64,000 bases of DNA from Emiliania huxleyi CCMP1516 (taxonomy: Eukaryota; Haptophyta; Isochrysidales; Noelaerhabdaceae), in the NCBI RefSeq assembly GCF_000372725.1, contig NW_005199926.1, positions 306,054 to 370,053 of the forward strand, given 5' to 3'. Positions 52,764 through 62,400 of this stretch are shown here, one piece after another. Each line of letters starts with the position of its first letter. The first letter of the stretch is position 1. The position numbers and the translations under genes were made by a program. The notes beneath the pieces were generated by a model. It was not told the origin of the DNA. It ran no database searches and saw only the letters and a program-made list of their open reading frames with translations.

Positions 52764-53903
52764 TTATAGCTCATCCCGATTGCTGCTGCCTGGCGCCGGC
52801 GGTGGTCTTGGCGACGAGGTAGATTTCGTCCGCGACCCCCCCTGCTCAGCTTTGCCCGCCGCAGCCGCCGCAGCCGCTGCAGCTGCCGCAGCCTCACGCT
52901 GCCGCCTGGACTGCAACTGGCGGTGGGCGGCCGCTGCTTTGGCGGCGTGAGCCCGATGTCGCTCCATCTGCTCCTCTTTACTCGCAATCGCTTCGGCCCT
53001 CGCCAGTAGCTCCTGGACCATCTCCTCCGCGGTTGGACCCTTTGCACGCACGGGCCACTGTGAGTAGGATGGGGCAGAGGGGACGGGGCTTCAACGGGCA
53101 GCCCGCGCCTTGAGGTAGGGCCCGAGCAGCCGCCGGCGATGAAAGAGCTGGCCGACGGGGAACGAGGCCACTCCAAGCTCGCGGAGGATCCCCGCGTTCT
53201 GCGGATTATCCATGTCGACGACGCCAATAGCCGTGCGAACGGCGAGCGGTAGTGTCGGCAGCAGCCTCGCCGCCCTCTGCAACTGCGATGTGACATGCGG
53301 GCAGCGAGCGCACCAGCGCACCGTGAAGGCGACGAGCAACAGCGGCGTTTCCATGGCCACGCGTGTAAAGTTCGTCGCGTCTAGCCTAATGACCCCTCTC
53401 CGGCCCTCTCCCGTCCCGCTCGCGCCGCCCGCAGCCTGCAGCAGAGGTGAGGTGCCACGGGCAAGAATGTCGAGCAAGCCTCGGTCTTGGGCGAGGTTGA
53501 GGTGACCGCCGGCGCCGAGCGGATACTCGACCATACCCTCTCCGCTCAGCAGTACCAGCCGCGACCCCGCCTGCCTGACGATTCGCCGCAGCTGATCGGC
53601 GCGAGCGTCGCCAATAGCAGCCTGAAGTGCAAGGCGCCAATCGCGCGATACCAGCGCTGACGGGCCCGATCGGCCGAGATCGACGTGGCAGACCCGTTGA
53701 CGTGCTTGGGACGCGGCGAGCCGGATGGATTCGAGCAATGAGGGCGATGGGCCGTCGGTGCCGGGGCGCTGCAACAGCAGCGCGGAGATGCCAGGCGTGC
53801 CCGGGCGCATGCAGAGGCTGAAGTTGCTCGGCCCAACTTCCAGAACATCGGGACCAGCGGGCTCTCTTGCGGTGGCGGCGAGGGCGGCGATGATCGGCTG
53901 CAT
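52764..53903 (-). CDS. ER thioredoxin-domain protein ending in RDEL
   Basis: Predicted 362 aa from exons 53903-53109 and 53057-52764, joined over a 51-bp GC-AG intron (GPYLK-WPVRAKGP). A thioredoxin fold is seen in the C-terminal half: VAFTVRWCARCPHV with a CARC redox pair (about residue 197), then IGVVDMDNPQNAGILRELGV and the cis-Pro segment ASFPVGQLF. A charged helix with poly-Ala follows. The protein ends SSNRDEL, a KDEL-type ER retention signal. A role in oxidative folding like PDI is likely. The ~190 residues before the domain are unrecognised and may be a degenerate thioredoxin fold. The ATG at 53903 follows a possible acceptor (CCACAG), so an upstream exon with the signal peptide may be missing. 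Splicing to RDEL depends on my GC-donor choice, which restores the frame. Confidence 0.7.
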
Positions 53904-54716
53904 CTGTGGACTTCTGATGGCCCCAGGCGTCGCTCGGCCACCGCCGCTGGAACGCTACGTGCGCTGCACGACAAAGCCTTCTGGCGGGCACAAAAGTTCC
54001 GCGACGGAAGATGACAGCCTCTCACTCTGGACTCCATACCCGAAAGAAAGAGAGGGGAGCTCGCGGGAGAGGTGACGAGTGAACTACAGGTAGTGGGGAA
54101 GGCAGCCTCGATTGCCATACAGACATGGGTGCGAAACAACGACAAGACCAAGGCACGGGCAGAGGAACGAGAGAAGAATATAGGTAGGGTGGATAAAGCG
54201 CCTGTTCACGGCATGGAGGGTGAGCCACACCGAACGTACCGAGCGAAGGGCCGAACGGAAGGAGGACGGGGAAGATGACTCAGAGGAGGACGAACCAGTG
54301 GAAATTCAGTTGTCAGATGTCACGATGCATCCGAAGGGGACTCCTGCGCCGGCATCATCCGTAGAGGCACGAGTGTTCGAAGAGAGAGTGGACCTGAGCA
54401 ACAACATGACTTGGAGGCAAATGATCGGAGTGGGAGTCAGAAATGTGGTCCTTGCGCGAGGGGAGCTCGATAGACTCGAGGGGCCAGGATACGCCGCGAG
54501 GAGGACGGAGTTGCGCCGAGAGGCGAAAGAAGCCGCGAGAACAAGGGACCGGCAGGCGGCGGCGTCGCAGGACGAGGCAGAAGAGAACGACGCGACAGAG
54601 GAGGAAGTGACAAGGGAGAGAACGACGAGAGTGGGACGGCCGCGAGGTGGCATGAAGGTTGCAGCGAGAAGCGGCGAGAGACTGCGAAAAGAGATACGAA
54701 GAGGCAGACTCCCCAG
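53904..54716. other. Intergenic; possible charged 170-residue frame at 54220-54732
   Basis: A forward frame reads as a highly charged protein (EDDSEEDEPVEIQLSDV, then NNMTWRQMIGVGVRNVVLAR). It runs straight into the SINE-like repeat at 54717, so it may be part of a larger mobile element or a chance frame. There is no recognisable domain. The start of the reverse thioredoxin gene also lies in this interval. Confidence 0.3.
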
Positions 54717-54960
54717 GGTGGGCGACGGCTAGCGCATCACACTCTCCTCTCCTTAAAATCCCTGTGTGGTGGCGGCGTGCCGTTCTCCCATCCCTCCCTT
54801 GGGTTGTGTGTTTTCTTTCTTTCTTTTTACTCGTCTTCTCTTTCTCGTGGTGTACCTGTGTTAGTGCCAGTGCGCGCCAGTCCCGTGCCTAGTGTCGTGC
54901 GAGGGAGTTTGTTTGTAAAATTCTCTTTCTCTCTTGTCTTCTGTGGTGCCAGTCTGCTGT
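54717..54960 (+). repeat. SINE-like dispersed repeat, CTTT-tailed family, with adjoining shared segment
   Basis: 54717-54830 matches the 4506-4616 copy, including GGGTGGGCGACGGCT at its start. The following 54853-54960 segment (GTGTTAGTGCCAGTG...TCTTCTGTGGTGCC) matches 3161-3255, so two repeat modules are joined here. Confidence 0.65.
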
Positions 54961-55121
54961 GTGCCTTCTCCTACCTCATTCTAGAATGATGTAGAAAGAA
55001 TGAGGTAGATAGAGTCTTCTTTCGAGCCCCCCTCGCTGACTGCGGCTCCTGTGGTGTACCTGCGTCCGCGCCGGTCAAACAAAGAAAGATCTCTGGGTCT
55101 CGGATGTGCCGAAGTTATCAC

Positions 55122-55198
55122 ATTAAAATCCCTGTGTGGTGGCGGCGTGCCGTCCTCCCATCCCTCCCTTGGGCTGTCTGTTTTCTTTCTTTCTTTCT
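55122..55198 (+). mobile_element. SINE-like insertion with perfect 11-bp target-site duplication
   Basis: A 77-bp copy (ATTAAAATCCCTGTGTGG to GTTTTCTTTCTTTCTTTCT) flanked by GAAGTTATCAC at 55111-55121 and 55199-55209. The tail is CTTT-rich at the plus-strand 3' end. This shows the family moves by retroposition. Confidence 0.85.
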
Positions 55199-55209
55199 GA
55201 AGTTATCAC

Positions 55210-56179
55210 GACACAACATGTGTGACTCGCCTAGTGTGGAGACGCCGTGTACCGTGGGGCCTTGTTGTCCTAGCACGGGAGTACCCGTGTGGACCGGAGG
55301 TAACAGCAGCAGCAGCGCTGAAGCAAATTCTTTGTCGTATCTAGATTCCCGGGTACCTAGGCTGGCGAGTACAGACTGCACCTCACTTTTTCACACCGGG
55401 GGTCCGTCCGGGAAAAAAGGCTTTTGCTTTTCGCTTTTCGCTGCGCATGCTCGAGCCCCCGGCGAGGGCTTGTGCTGTGAATAGCAGGCGTGGACTGTAC
55501 TCTTGACTTTGCGAGGGCGGCCGGCACGGCCGCACCACCCCTTACATTATACCTGGAGAGAGAGTACAAGGTGGAGAGAGAGAAAAGTACGTACAAGGTT
55601 GAGCGCCACCACGCAGAGGGAGGGAGTCTTTTAGTAGCAGGTTGGGGTAGCGTTCAGTAGTGTTGATGGCAGTGTGTTCACAAGAGAAGCGAATGCGTAC
55701 TCTTGTTTAGTAAGGTTCGAAAAAGAACCTGGAGTGTGCGCCCGATATTATTAGCGCCGCCGATTAAACGTTCATTCGAGTTGATGAGGTCGCGCCGAAT
55801 TCGCCTTGGGCTCGCCGCGTGAGGAGCTCGTGAGCTCTGCAGGGCAGCCTGTCCCTCATTGGGCACGCGGCACCGACGGACGCGGCACGGCCGTGGAGCC
55901 CGCATCGCCGAGCCACAGACAGTAGGGTCGCGACGTACCTGCATCAGCCGTCGCGCCGACAGGAAGGAGCTCAGGCGTCGCCGAGCAAAGACGCCGCTGC
56001 CGTTCCTTTTTCCCGTTCGCGCGGGTTTCCGTGGCGCATCCCAGCATCCTCGCCCGAGCTCTTTGCGCGCCGCGCGACCACTCTCGGTGTCTCGGGCAGC
56101 CTGTGATCCGGAGGCCTCCATGCATGCTGGAACTCGCCGCTCGGTCCTCCGTCGCGGATTTGGAGGCCAGAATCGAGGC
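55210..56179. other. Intergenic, no supported gene
   Basis: There is a GA-rich stretch at about 55553-55586 and a TTTTCGCTTTTCGCTG patch near 55427. The 147-residue reverse frame at 55678-56121 is Arg/Ser/Ala-rich and has no motif. I see no gene. Confidence 0.4.
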
Positions 56180-56475
56180 CGCAGCCCCCCTTAGGGGGGC
56201 TGGCCCTGCAGGGCCAGCCTTTGAGGGGTGTGTGTGTTGGGGTGTGTGTGTATGTTCGTCATTATGAAGGAGAGCAGGTCAAAAAAGGGCGACTGGGGCT
56301 CGGCTCCTTGTTTTGCTAAACAAAGGAAGGTTGATTGTTTACACACACCCCTTTCTCTTTCGAAAACACACACCCCTTCAAGGAGCCGCTGAGGAGAGAA
56401 TCGTTCAAAAACACACACCCCTTCAAGGAGCCGCTAAGAAGAGTCTCTTTCCAAAACACAAAGGAGCCGCCAAGG
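56180..56475. repeat. Palindromes followed by ACACACCCCTTCAAGGAGCCGCT tandem repeat
   Basis: Two adjacent palindromes: CCCCCCTTAGGGGGG (56185-56199) and a perfect 22-bp palindrome whose half is GGCTGGCCCTG (56198-56219). Then GAGGGGTGTGTGTGT, the inverse of the later ACACACACCCCTTC units, which occur about three times at 56362-56470, each followed by AAGGAGCCGC. The whole block could fold into a large stem. Confidence 0.7.
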
Positions 56476-56642
56476 GTGCAGCCTACCGCGCTGGTAGGGG
56501 CTATGAGCTAGGGGCTATGAGCTAGGATGTAGGGGGTGGTGGCGCAGAGTGGGATCCCGTCAGCTCTCAAGCAGGTACCCGGGTACCTACAGTAGGTAGC
56601 CCGGGCTCTCGCGCTGCCGACTACGTGTGTGTATATACATAT
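56476..56642. other. Short upstream region with GGGGCTATGAGCTA duplication
   Basis: GGGGCTATGAGCTA is present twice (about 56499-56526), followed by GGTACCCGGGTACC, a perfect palindrome at about 56574-56587. It includes the 5' flank of the next gene. Confidence 0.4.
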
Positions 56643-57582
56643 ATGTCGCTCTGTGCTGTCCTCGGCGTCAGTGCCCTGCCCCCTACGCTGGACTACACGC
56701 CAGTGCTTCGCGCGCTCCGGAAGCCGCCTGACACTGTGGCAGTGATGGTGCGGCTGCTGCAGCGTGACGACGCCCCGCTCTCAGACACGGAGCTACGCGA
56801 GTACTCTGAGCAGCTCCGTCTGGCCGGCGCGTCGGCTATTGTGCTCAAGGGCGACGCGAGAGCGCTAGATGTGCTCCTTGAGGAGCAGGCCGGCTCGGCA
56901 GGTGAGTACCCAGGCCCATGCCCAGTGCTCTTTGAAGCAGCAGGGAGCTCCGGCGTTGCCGGCTGCCGCGCTCAGGCCCTCGTGGCGCGTAGCGGCACTG
57001 TCGCCGCGGGTGCGGCGGAAGCCAGCTCGCTGCCACTGGTTCCCTTGGCAGCGACTGCGGCAGAGCTGCAGGAGGCTCTCGCGACGCCATCGCCGCTGAT
57101 CCTCTCCTCTGCAGCGGCATGGGCCGAGCTCCCTGCTCCCGGGGCGAGTGATGGTGCCCGCGCAGACGCTGCCGCCGGCGAGGCCGAGGGGTCGCGGGTC
57201 GTGGCGGAGCTTGGGGAGGCGCACCTCGCGCTGCCAGCCGCCCCGCGCGCCTCGCCTCACTGCTCGCCCTCGCTGACCGACTCAGGGAGAGGCGGGCTCC
57301 GGCGAGCGCGCGAGGGAGCTGCGCGGCGCGGGCTGTGCCGGCGTCGTAATCGACTTCGACCCGCGCTCGTCGCTATGCGGGCCCGAGGGCGTGCTCCGCC
57401 CCCTGCTCTCCAAGCGGAGCAGCGCCTTTGGCTCGCTCGGGCTCTCGCTCGGGATGGGCATGAGCGCAACCGTGGCGTCCGACTCGTACTGGATCACAAA
57501 GCAGATGAAGGAGGCGAAGGCCAGCCAGCGGCGGGCCGCCCTCTCCTCTGGCAAGCCACCTTCCGGATTCGGCGAGTCCTGA
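56643..57582 (+). CDS. Possible TIM-barrel protein (indole-glycerol-phosphate-synthase-like), uncertain
   Basis: Reading from ATG 56643 gives LDYTPVLRALRKPPDTVAVM, LRLAGASAIVLKGDARALDV and a run of strand-like hydrophobic segments (LVPLAATAAELQEAL, PLILSSAAAWAEL). A perfect donor GTGAGT at 56902 and acceptor CAG at 56943 mark a 42-bp in-frame intron or retained segment. The final part is in another frame, so a second intron near 57260-57300 is needed. It reads AGCAGVVIDFDPRSSLCGPE, then LGLSLGMGMSATVASD and YWITKQMKEAKAS, stopping at 57582. Alternating beta/alpha segments with GA-S-A-hhhh and AGC-hhhDF resemble a degenerate (beta/alpha)8 barrel such as plant-type IGPS relatives, without clear catalytic residues. 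I am not sure of the family. Confidence 0.4.
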
Positions 57583-57596
57583 GAGAGTGCGCGTGG

Positions 57597-57722
57597 TACA
57601 TATTAAACGATGAGAAACACTTTCGGGCAGTACCCCCTTGTGGATTCCGGAAGTGCTATCTCCTCTATTAAACGATGAAACTTTCGCAGTACCCTTGGAT
57701 TCCGGCATGCCTGCTATCTCCT
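57597..57722. repeat. Tandem duplication in the convergent 3' region
   Basis: TATTAAACGATGA...GGATTCCGG...GCTATCTCCTCT occurs twice about 65-67 bp apart, the second copy shortened by small gaps. It covers the space between two convergent stop codons and runs into the last bases of the TrmB gene. Confidence 0.75.
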
Positions 57723-58574
57723 CTCGTGCCCCGCCGGCATGCCCGCCGGTAGCTTCTCAAAGACGGCGCGGTAGACAGGCCGCTGCAGCTCGGCACAGGA
57801 CCGCTCGCGCTCGGTGCTCACGCAGGCGAGCGGCTTCGGCTTCGGAGCCGCCCAATCGCCCGCGTCCTCACGAGCATCGCGGAGCGTCCCTGCCGCCGCC
57901 TGCCGGATGGTGTCTCGCGCGTCCTGCGCGAGGTCGAGCACATCCGTCTGGAAGAAAAGCCAGCCGCCCGGCTCGAGGTGGCGCGCGATCGTCTCGACCA
58001 GCTCCGGCTGCACGACGCGCCGCTTCTTGTGCCGCGCCTTGAACCATGGGTCCGGGAACTGGATCGAGACCGACTGCAACGGGCCGCAGCGCGACGCGCG
58101 CAAGAGCACCGCCTCGAGGTTCACATTCGCGTTGCACGGAAGGAAGGCTGCGTTGGCAACGCCGAGGCGCCGTGCATCCTCCGCCGCCGCCTCGGCGAGC
58201 GCAGAACGAATCTCGAGGCCGAGTACGTTTGCCGACCCGCTCGACTCCGCGGCGAGGTCGAGGCAAAAGAGGCCCCGGGCACAGCCGATATCGACGTGCA
58301 GAGGTAGGTCGGGCTGCGTGAACGCGCCCTCCTCTGGCCATCGCTCCGGAAGATCGAGCGGCTGCATGTGCACATCCTTGAGCGGATTCACGTGGTGTCG
58401 GATCTTCTTCTTCTTGCCCAGCGAGCGGCCGCCCTGGTGCTGCCCGAAGCGCGACCGTGTCGCGCCAGCCGTCGGCGATATGCTTGGAGAGTCGGGCGCA
58501 CAGAGCAGCGGGCACCCGCGCGGCCGGCAAAAGAGCGGACAGAGCAGCGCGAGAGATCGGGCGGAGGCGCGCAT
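57714..58574 (-). CDS. tRNA (guanine-N7-)-methyltransferase, TrmB type
   Basis: 286 aa, single exon. Makes m7G at tRNA position 46 using S-adenosylmethionine; bacterial-type TrmB with an N-terminal extension, so probably plastid or mitochondrial. The first ~45 residues (MRASARSLALLCPLFCRPRG, then a Ser/Gly-rich stretch) look like a targeting peptide. Family motifs: RHHVNPLKD, HVDIGCARGLFCLDLA (SAM-binding loop), NVLGLEIR, ANAAFLPCNANVN, SIQFPDPWFKARHKKRRVV (the FPDPW-x-K-x-RH-x-KRR active-site signature) and GGWLFFQTDVLDLAQD. Overall length beyond the extension fits TrmB (about 220-240 aa). It is convergent with the preceding gene. Confidence 0.93.
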   Translation of the reverse strand: MRASARSLALLCPLFCRPRGCPLLCAPDSPSISPTAGATRSRFGQHQGGRSLGKKKKIRHHVNPLKDVHMQPLDLPERWPEEGAFTQPDLPLHVDIGCARGLFCLDLAAESSGSANVLGLEIRSALAEAAAEDARRLGVANAAFLPCNANVNLEAVLLRASRCGPLQSVSIQFPDPWFKARHKKRRVVQPELVETIARHLEPGGWLFFQTDVLDLAQDARDTIRQAAAGTLRDAREDAGDWAAPKPKPLACVSTERERSCAELQRPVYRAVFEKLPAGMPAGHERR

Positions 58575-59277
58575 CTTGAAGCGTGTGAGGGTCGCGGGGT
58601 GTCTCCGCGGTTAGGCGTGTGATGCCACCCTGGGAAAAAGAAGCCCCGCGCGCCGTCGTGCCGTCCTCCCTCCCTTGCACACCCATCTCCTTAAAATCCC
58701 TGTGTGGTGGCGGCGTGCCGTCCTCCCATCCCTCCCTTGGGTTATCCTTTTCTTTCTTTCTTTCTCCCTCCCTTGGCGTGTCTGTTTCTTTGTTTCTTTT
58801 TCGGCGAGGCCCGCATAGTATGTGGGACTCCTGCCGCCGCCCCTCTGCCACCCCTGTCAGTGTGCCTTTTGGTAGCGAGAGGCTGCCAGTGAGAAGCTGG
58901 AGGCAGGTCGCTAGACTGAGATGAGACCGCCAGTGGAGTTGGGGGTCCACCGTGCACCGCGCTGCGAGCCTGTCGTGTCCCTTGTCAGGAGCAGGAGAGC
59001 CCCACCTGTTGCCCCTGATCGTCCTTCCAAAATCCTTCCTGCTCGTGCAGGTGGGGACCCTGTCCGCTGTCCTCCTCCCCCATCCCTCGTTTGGGTTGTC
59101 TGTTTTCTTTCTTTCTTTTCTTTCTTTTGGCGTGCCGTCCTCCCATCCCTCCCTTGGGTTGGCTGTTTTCTTTCTTTTTTTCCGGCCCTCCGCGCGCGCT
59201 CCGGGGTGGGTTCTGTGGGTAGTCTCGGGAACCGACAGGCAAAATAGAATGCGGCAAAAAAAGAAATCAATATATAT
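58575..59277 (+). repeat. Cluster of CTTT-tailed dispersed repeats
   Basis: In order: a short copy at 58690-58778 (TTAAAATCCCTGTGTGG... to TTCTTTCTTTCTTTC), a long copy at 58808-59130 matching 20733-21010 and ending GTTGTCTGTTTTCTTTC, and a partial copy at 59134-59181. All are plus-strand. No gene is present. The cluster directly precedes the Ty1/copia-type element. Confidence 0.75.
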
Positions 59278-59411
59278 GTTCCCGGGCATTCACACTATAT
59301 TCCTCTGAGATAATATTATATTTCGCCGCCACCGCGGCGCGCGCGCTTTATCCGCGCGCTATATTAGTAGAGCCAAACTTGTGTTCTTGTTTTGGATCAA
59401 ACTTGTTACAG
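59278..59411 (+). repeat. Putative 5' LTR of the Ty1/copia-type element
   Basis: Starts TGTTCCC and ends TTACA, just before the long frame. It has an AT-rich core with TATATTAG. Without the 3' LTR in the window the boundaries are guesses. Confidence 0.35.
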
Positions 59412-62400
59412 CTCAGCGAACGCGATGCGGCCTCTGCCTAGCCTCCTGCTCCTATGCGCGAGCTATGGCGTGACCGCTATCGAGTATGACTTCTCTACCG
59501 GGAAGAACGGCCTCGACTACTGCATCGCCGAGGCCGACACCACCAGCGACATGACAGCGTCGACCACCATGGCACCTCCACCATGGACAAGCCTTGCACC
59601 ATGTATGTCAGCCACCACCTGGGCGCCTGGCGTGTGCGAGCACAACCCCAATCGAGCCGAAGGATCTGAACAATGGGTCCAGTCGGTCTCGTCGAGCACG
59701 TTCGAGCCCGCCATTTGCATCGAAAATTCATTTCTCAAAGATTTGTCGATAAATGGGCAACTTGGGTCAAAACACCTTGAGGACATGTGTGCCTCCACTC
59801 ACACTACCTCCCAGGCGATGGAGCACGCGCTACAGTCGGCTCCTGAGGCCTTATCCACCCACTGCGGCCAATCTGAATTTTTGGCCCTCCGCAGCCCCGC
59901 GATACAGGTGCACTCATGGCCCAATACGATGGCGCTACAATTCATGAGGCACGGGACTCTTCCTGCGACAACCCAGCCCCATAGGAAGCCTGCGACACAC
60001 ATGCCGCCGCCACCTTTGCTGGATTACTCAATGCTGCCCATTCTTCTGGGTCAATGCGACGGGAACGGCTTCCTTTGCCTCCAAAATGTTTCACCGTGGA
60101 ACGCTACATTTGACCCTACACCTTGGCAGAAAGTCCTTCCCCGGGACCACTCGGACACGCCGAGTGCAGGAGAGGCATTGCACCATGAGACCTTGAGCAG
60201 TGGGACAGAGGTAGTGCCCTTCAACAATGGGACATGTGGTATCATCTGGCCACTCCATGGAACCACCGATGCTGCGAAAGCCCTTTGCCTTGATCACTTT
60301 CGGCGACGCGGCAAGCGCGATTGGGTCAAATACGAGCTCCATTGGAACTATATGTTCTCAAACAAGAATTGCGCTCGGGTACAGTCCACATGGATGGGAA
60401 TGATCTGGCCATTTTTTCTTTGCTTTGCTCTCGTTGGGTTCCTTTTCCTTGCGTACTCCCTGCTGACAAGTGCACTGACAATTGGCGACCTGTTTGCTTA
60501 CCAGACCATGAGCAGCCTTATGATTGTCAAAGCGTGGTACGGATTGCGACACTATGGTGCAAATACCAAGCTACTGATCATCAACCTGGGTATTCAAATC
60601 AAGTGGGTCTTTGACTGGTATTTTTGCCTTGCGCCAGCTGCACTTGCGATATGCGGCATCATCCTGCTCGTTGCTTGGGGCTTTGCAATCTACGATTTCG
60701 TGCGATCCCTCCTATACTTCGCCAGGTATGCATGCCTCGTCGCCTTTGAGGTCATCACCAGCACTACTGTCAAAACTGTTTGCTTCATTTGGACACCTAT
60801 TACCACCACCATCTCCTTTGGGTGCCCGTATGCAATCGTTTGCGTCAGCATCTATCGCGACTTCCTTCGGAGGTTTCTCAACTTCGTCAGTCCAGTCGTG
60901 AGGGAGCACTATGCCGAGCTAACTCCTTTGTCCGATGTTTGCGAACCGATCGACACTGGCCACCGAAAGCCGTTGCCCTCCTCGCTTTGCCCCCAATGCC
61001 TCCATGGACTTGTCGAGTGCTTCCATTGCACCTACCATGGCATGGCAGAAAATCCATGGGTGTGCGGGAACGCCCTTCGACCCAATGCCAACGAGAGGCC
61101 TATGCCGTGGAAATTCTGGATGTGTCGTAACCTCCATTTGGCGTTTTCTTTGTACGACGATGCTCTTGCCGCCATTTATGCTCGGCTTCTCCACCTTCAC
61201 GTTTGGGCCACTCTCCGTTGCCTGCAGTATCGTAGTGGTGAATACATCGTCATTTACGTGTGCAATTTTGGTTTGATCATGACACGCAAGGCCCTATACT
61301 ACTTTATTGGCTTTGCTACCATTTGGCAAATCGTGTACATGCTAACCAATAGCATCGCAGTTGCTGCCGACCCGCAGGAGACCACCCCTGCCTTTGATGG
61401 CCAGCGTGACTCTTTCGTTGGTTGGTATATGCTCTTTACCGGGTACGTCGCGTGGAAGGCTACCGACGCCTACACTATCGCCGATGGTTCCGAAACGAAG
61501 CCTGAACCGCCCGCAGGAGAAGAACCAGTCATATCTGCGCCAAATATCAGCAGGGAAGGGGCAGTCACCAATCAGGCAACCATCACCGCTGAGACTCGGG
61601 CTCGTGACGCTTGGCGCAAACGAACCAAGAAAGTTGAGAATTGGGAAGAACGCAACCGCAAGCTATATGGGCTACTAATCACCGCCATGCCAACGTGGCT
61701 GCGTACTTCCCTTTTCAACTCTCACTCTGGTGACGGAAGGGCTGCGATCGTTTACCTACAATCCACATTTGATGCTGGAAAAGGGAAGGGCAATGATCAT
61801 GCTTACCACCTCGAGCGGCTCACTCGGTCAGTCATCGAGCCCCGTCGGGAGATTGACGAGAAGGATTTACAGAGTCAATATGATTGGATTATGACTTGCA
61901 AAGCCGCCATCGAGCGCACTGAGGAAGATGTGCCCGGAGAAGCTACCTTGATTGCTTTCTTCGACAACGCTCTTCCACATTCGTACAGCTCCATTCGGCA
62001 ACTTGTGCGCCGTCAGAAACATGATACGCTGCTCAAGCATTATACCGATTACCAGGATATGGTCCGCGGGGAGCTTGCCTCACGTCGCCCTACGCCGTCC
62101 GCCTATAACGCCAATCAGGGCAATGCCAATCAGGGCAATGCCAACCACGGTGGGACTCGAGGGCGAGGGCGCCAGCTTTGCGTCCGTTGTGGCCTTGTCG
62201 ATTGCCCTGGCCGCAGGCAGTGTGCCAAGCCTCCGACTCAGTGTCCACTCTGTGGTGGCGACCATCTTGGTGCTTTCTGCCCCAAGGCTGTCGGCCGCCA
62301 CCGCCGCGGTGAACTTACCAGTGGCGCCCTCAAGATGCTAATGAAGGAGATGACTGAAAGCCTTGCTCGGCGCGGGCAACCCACTGCCGCCGCCGCTTCT

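Noticed and set aside
55678-56121. 147-residue reverse frame
   Set aside because: Arg/Ser-rich, no motif, overlaps other frames of similar length, no supporting start context.
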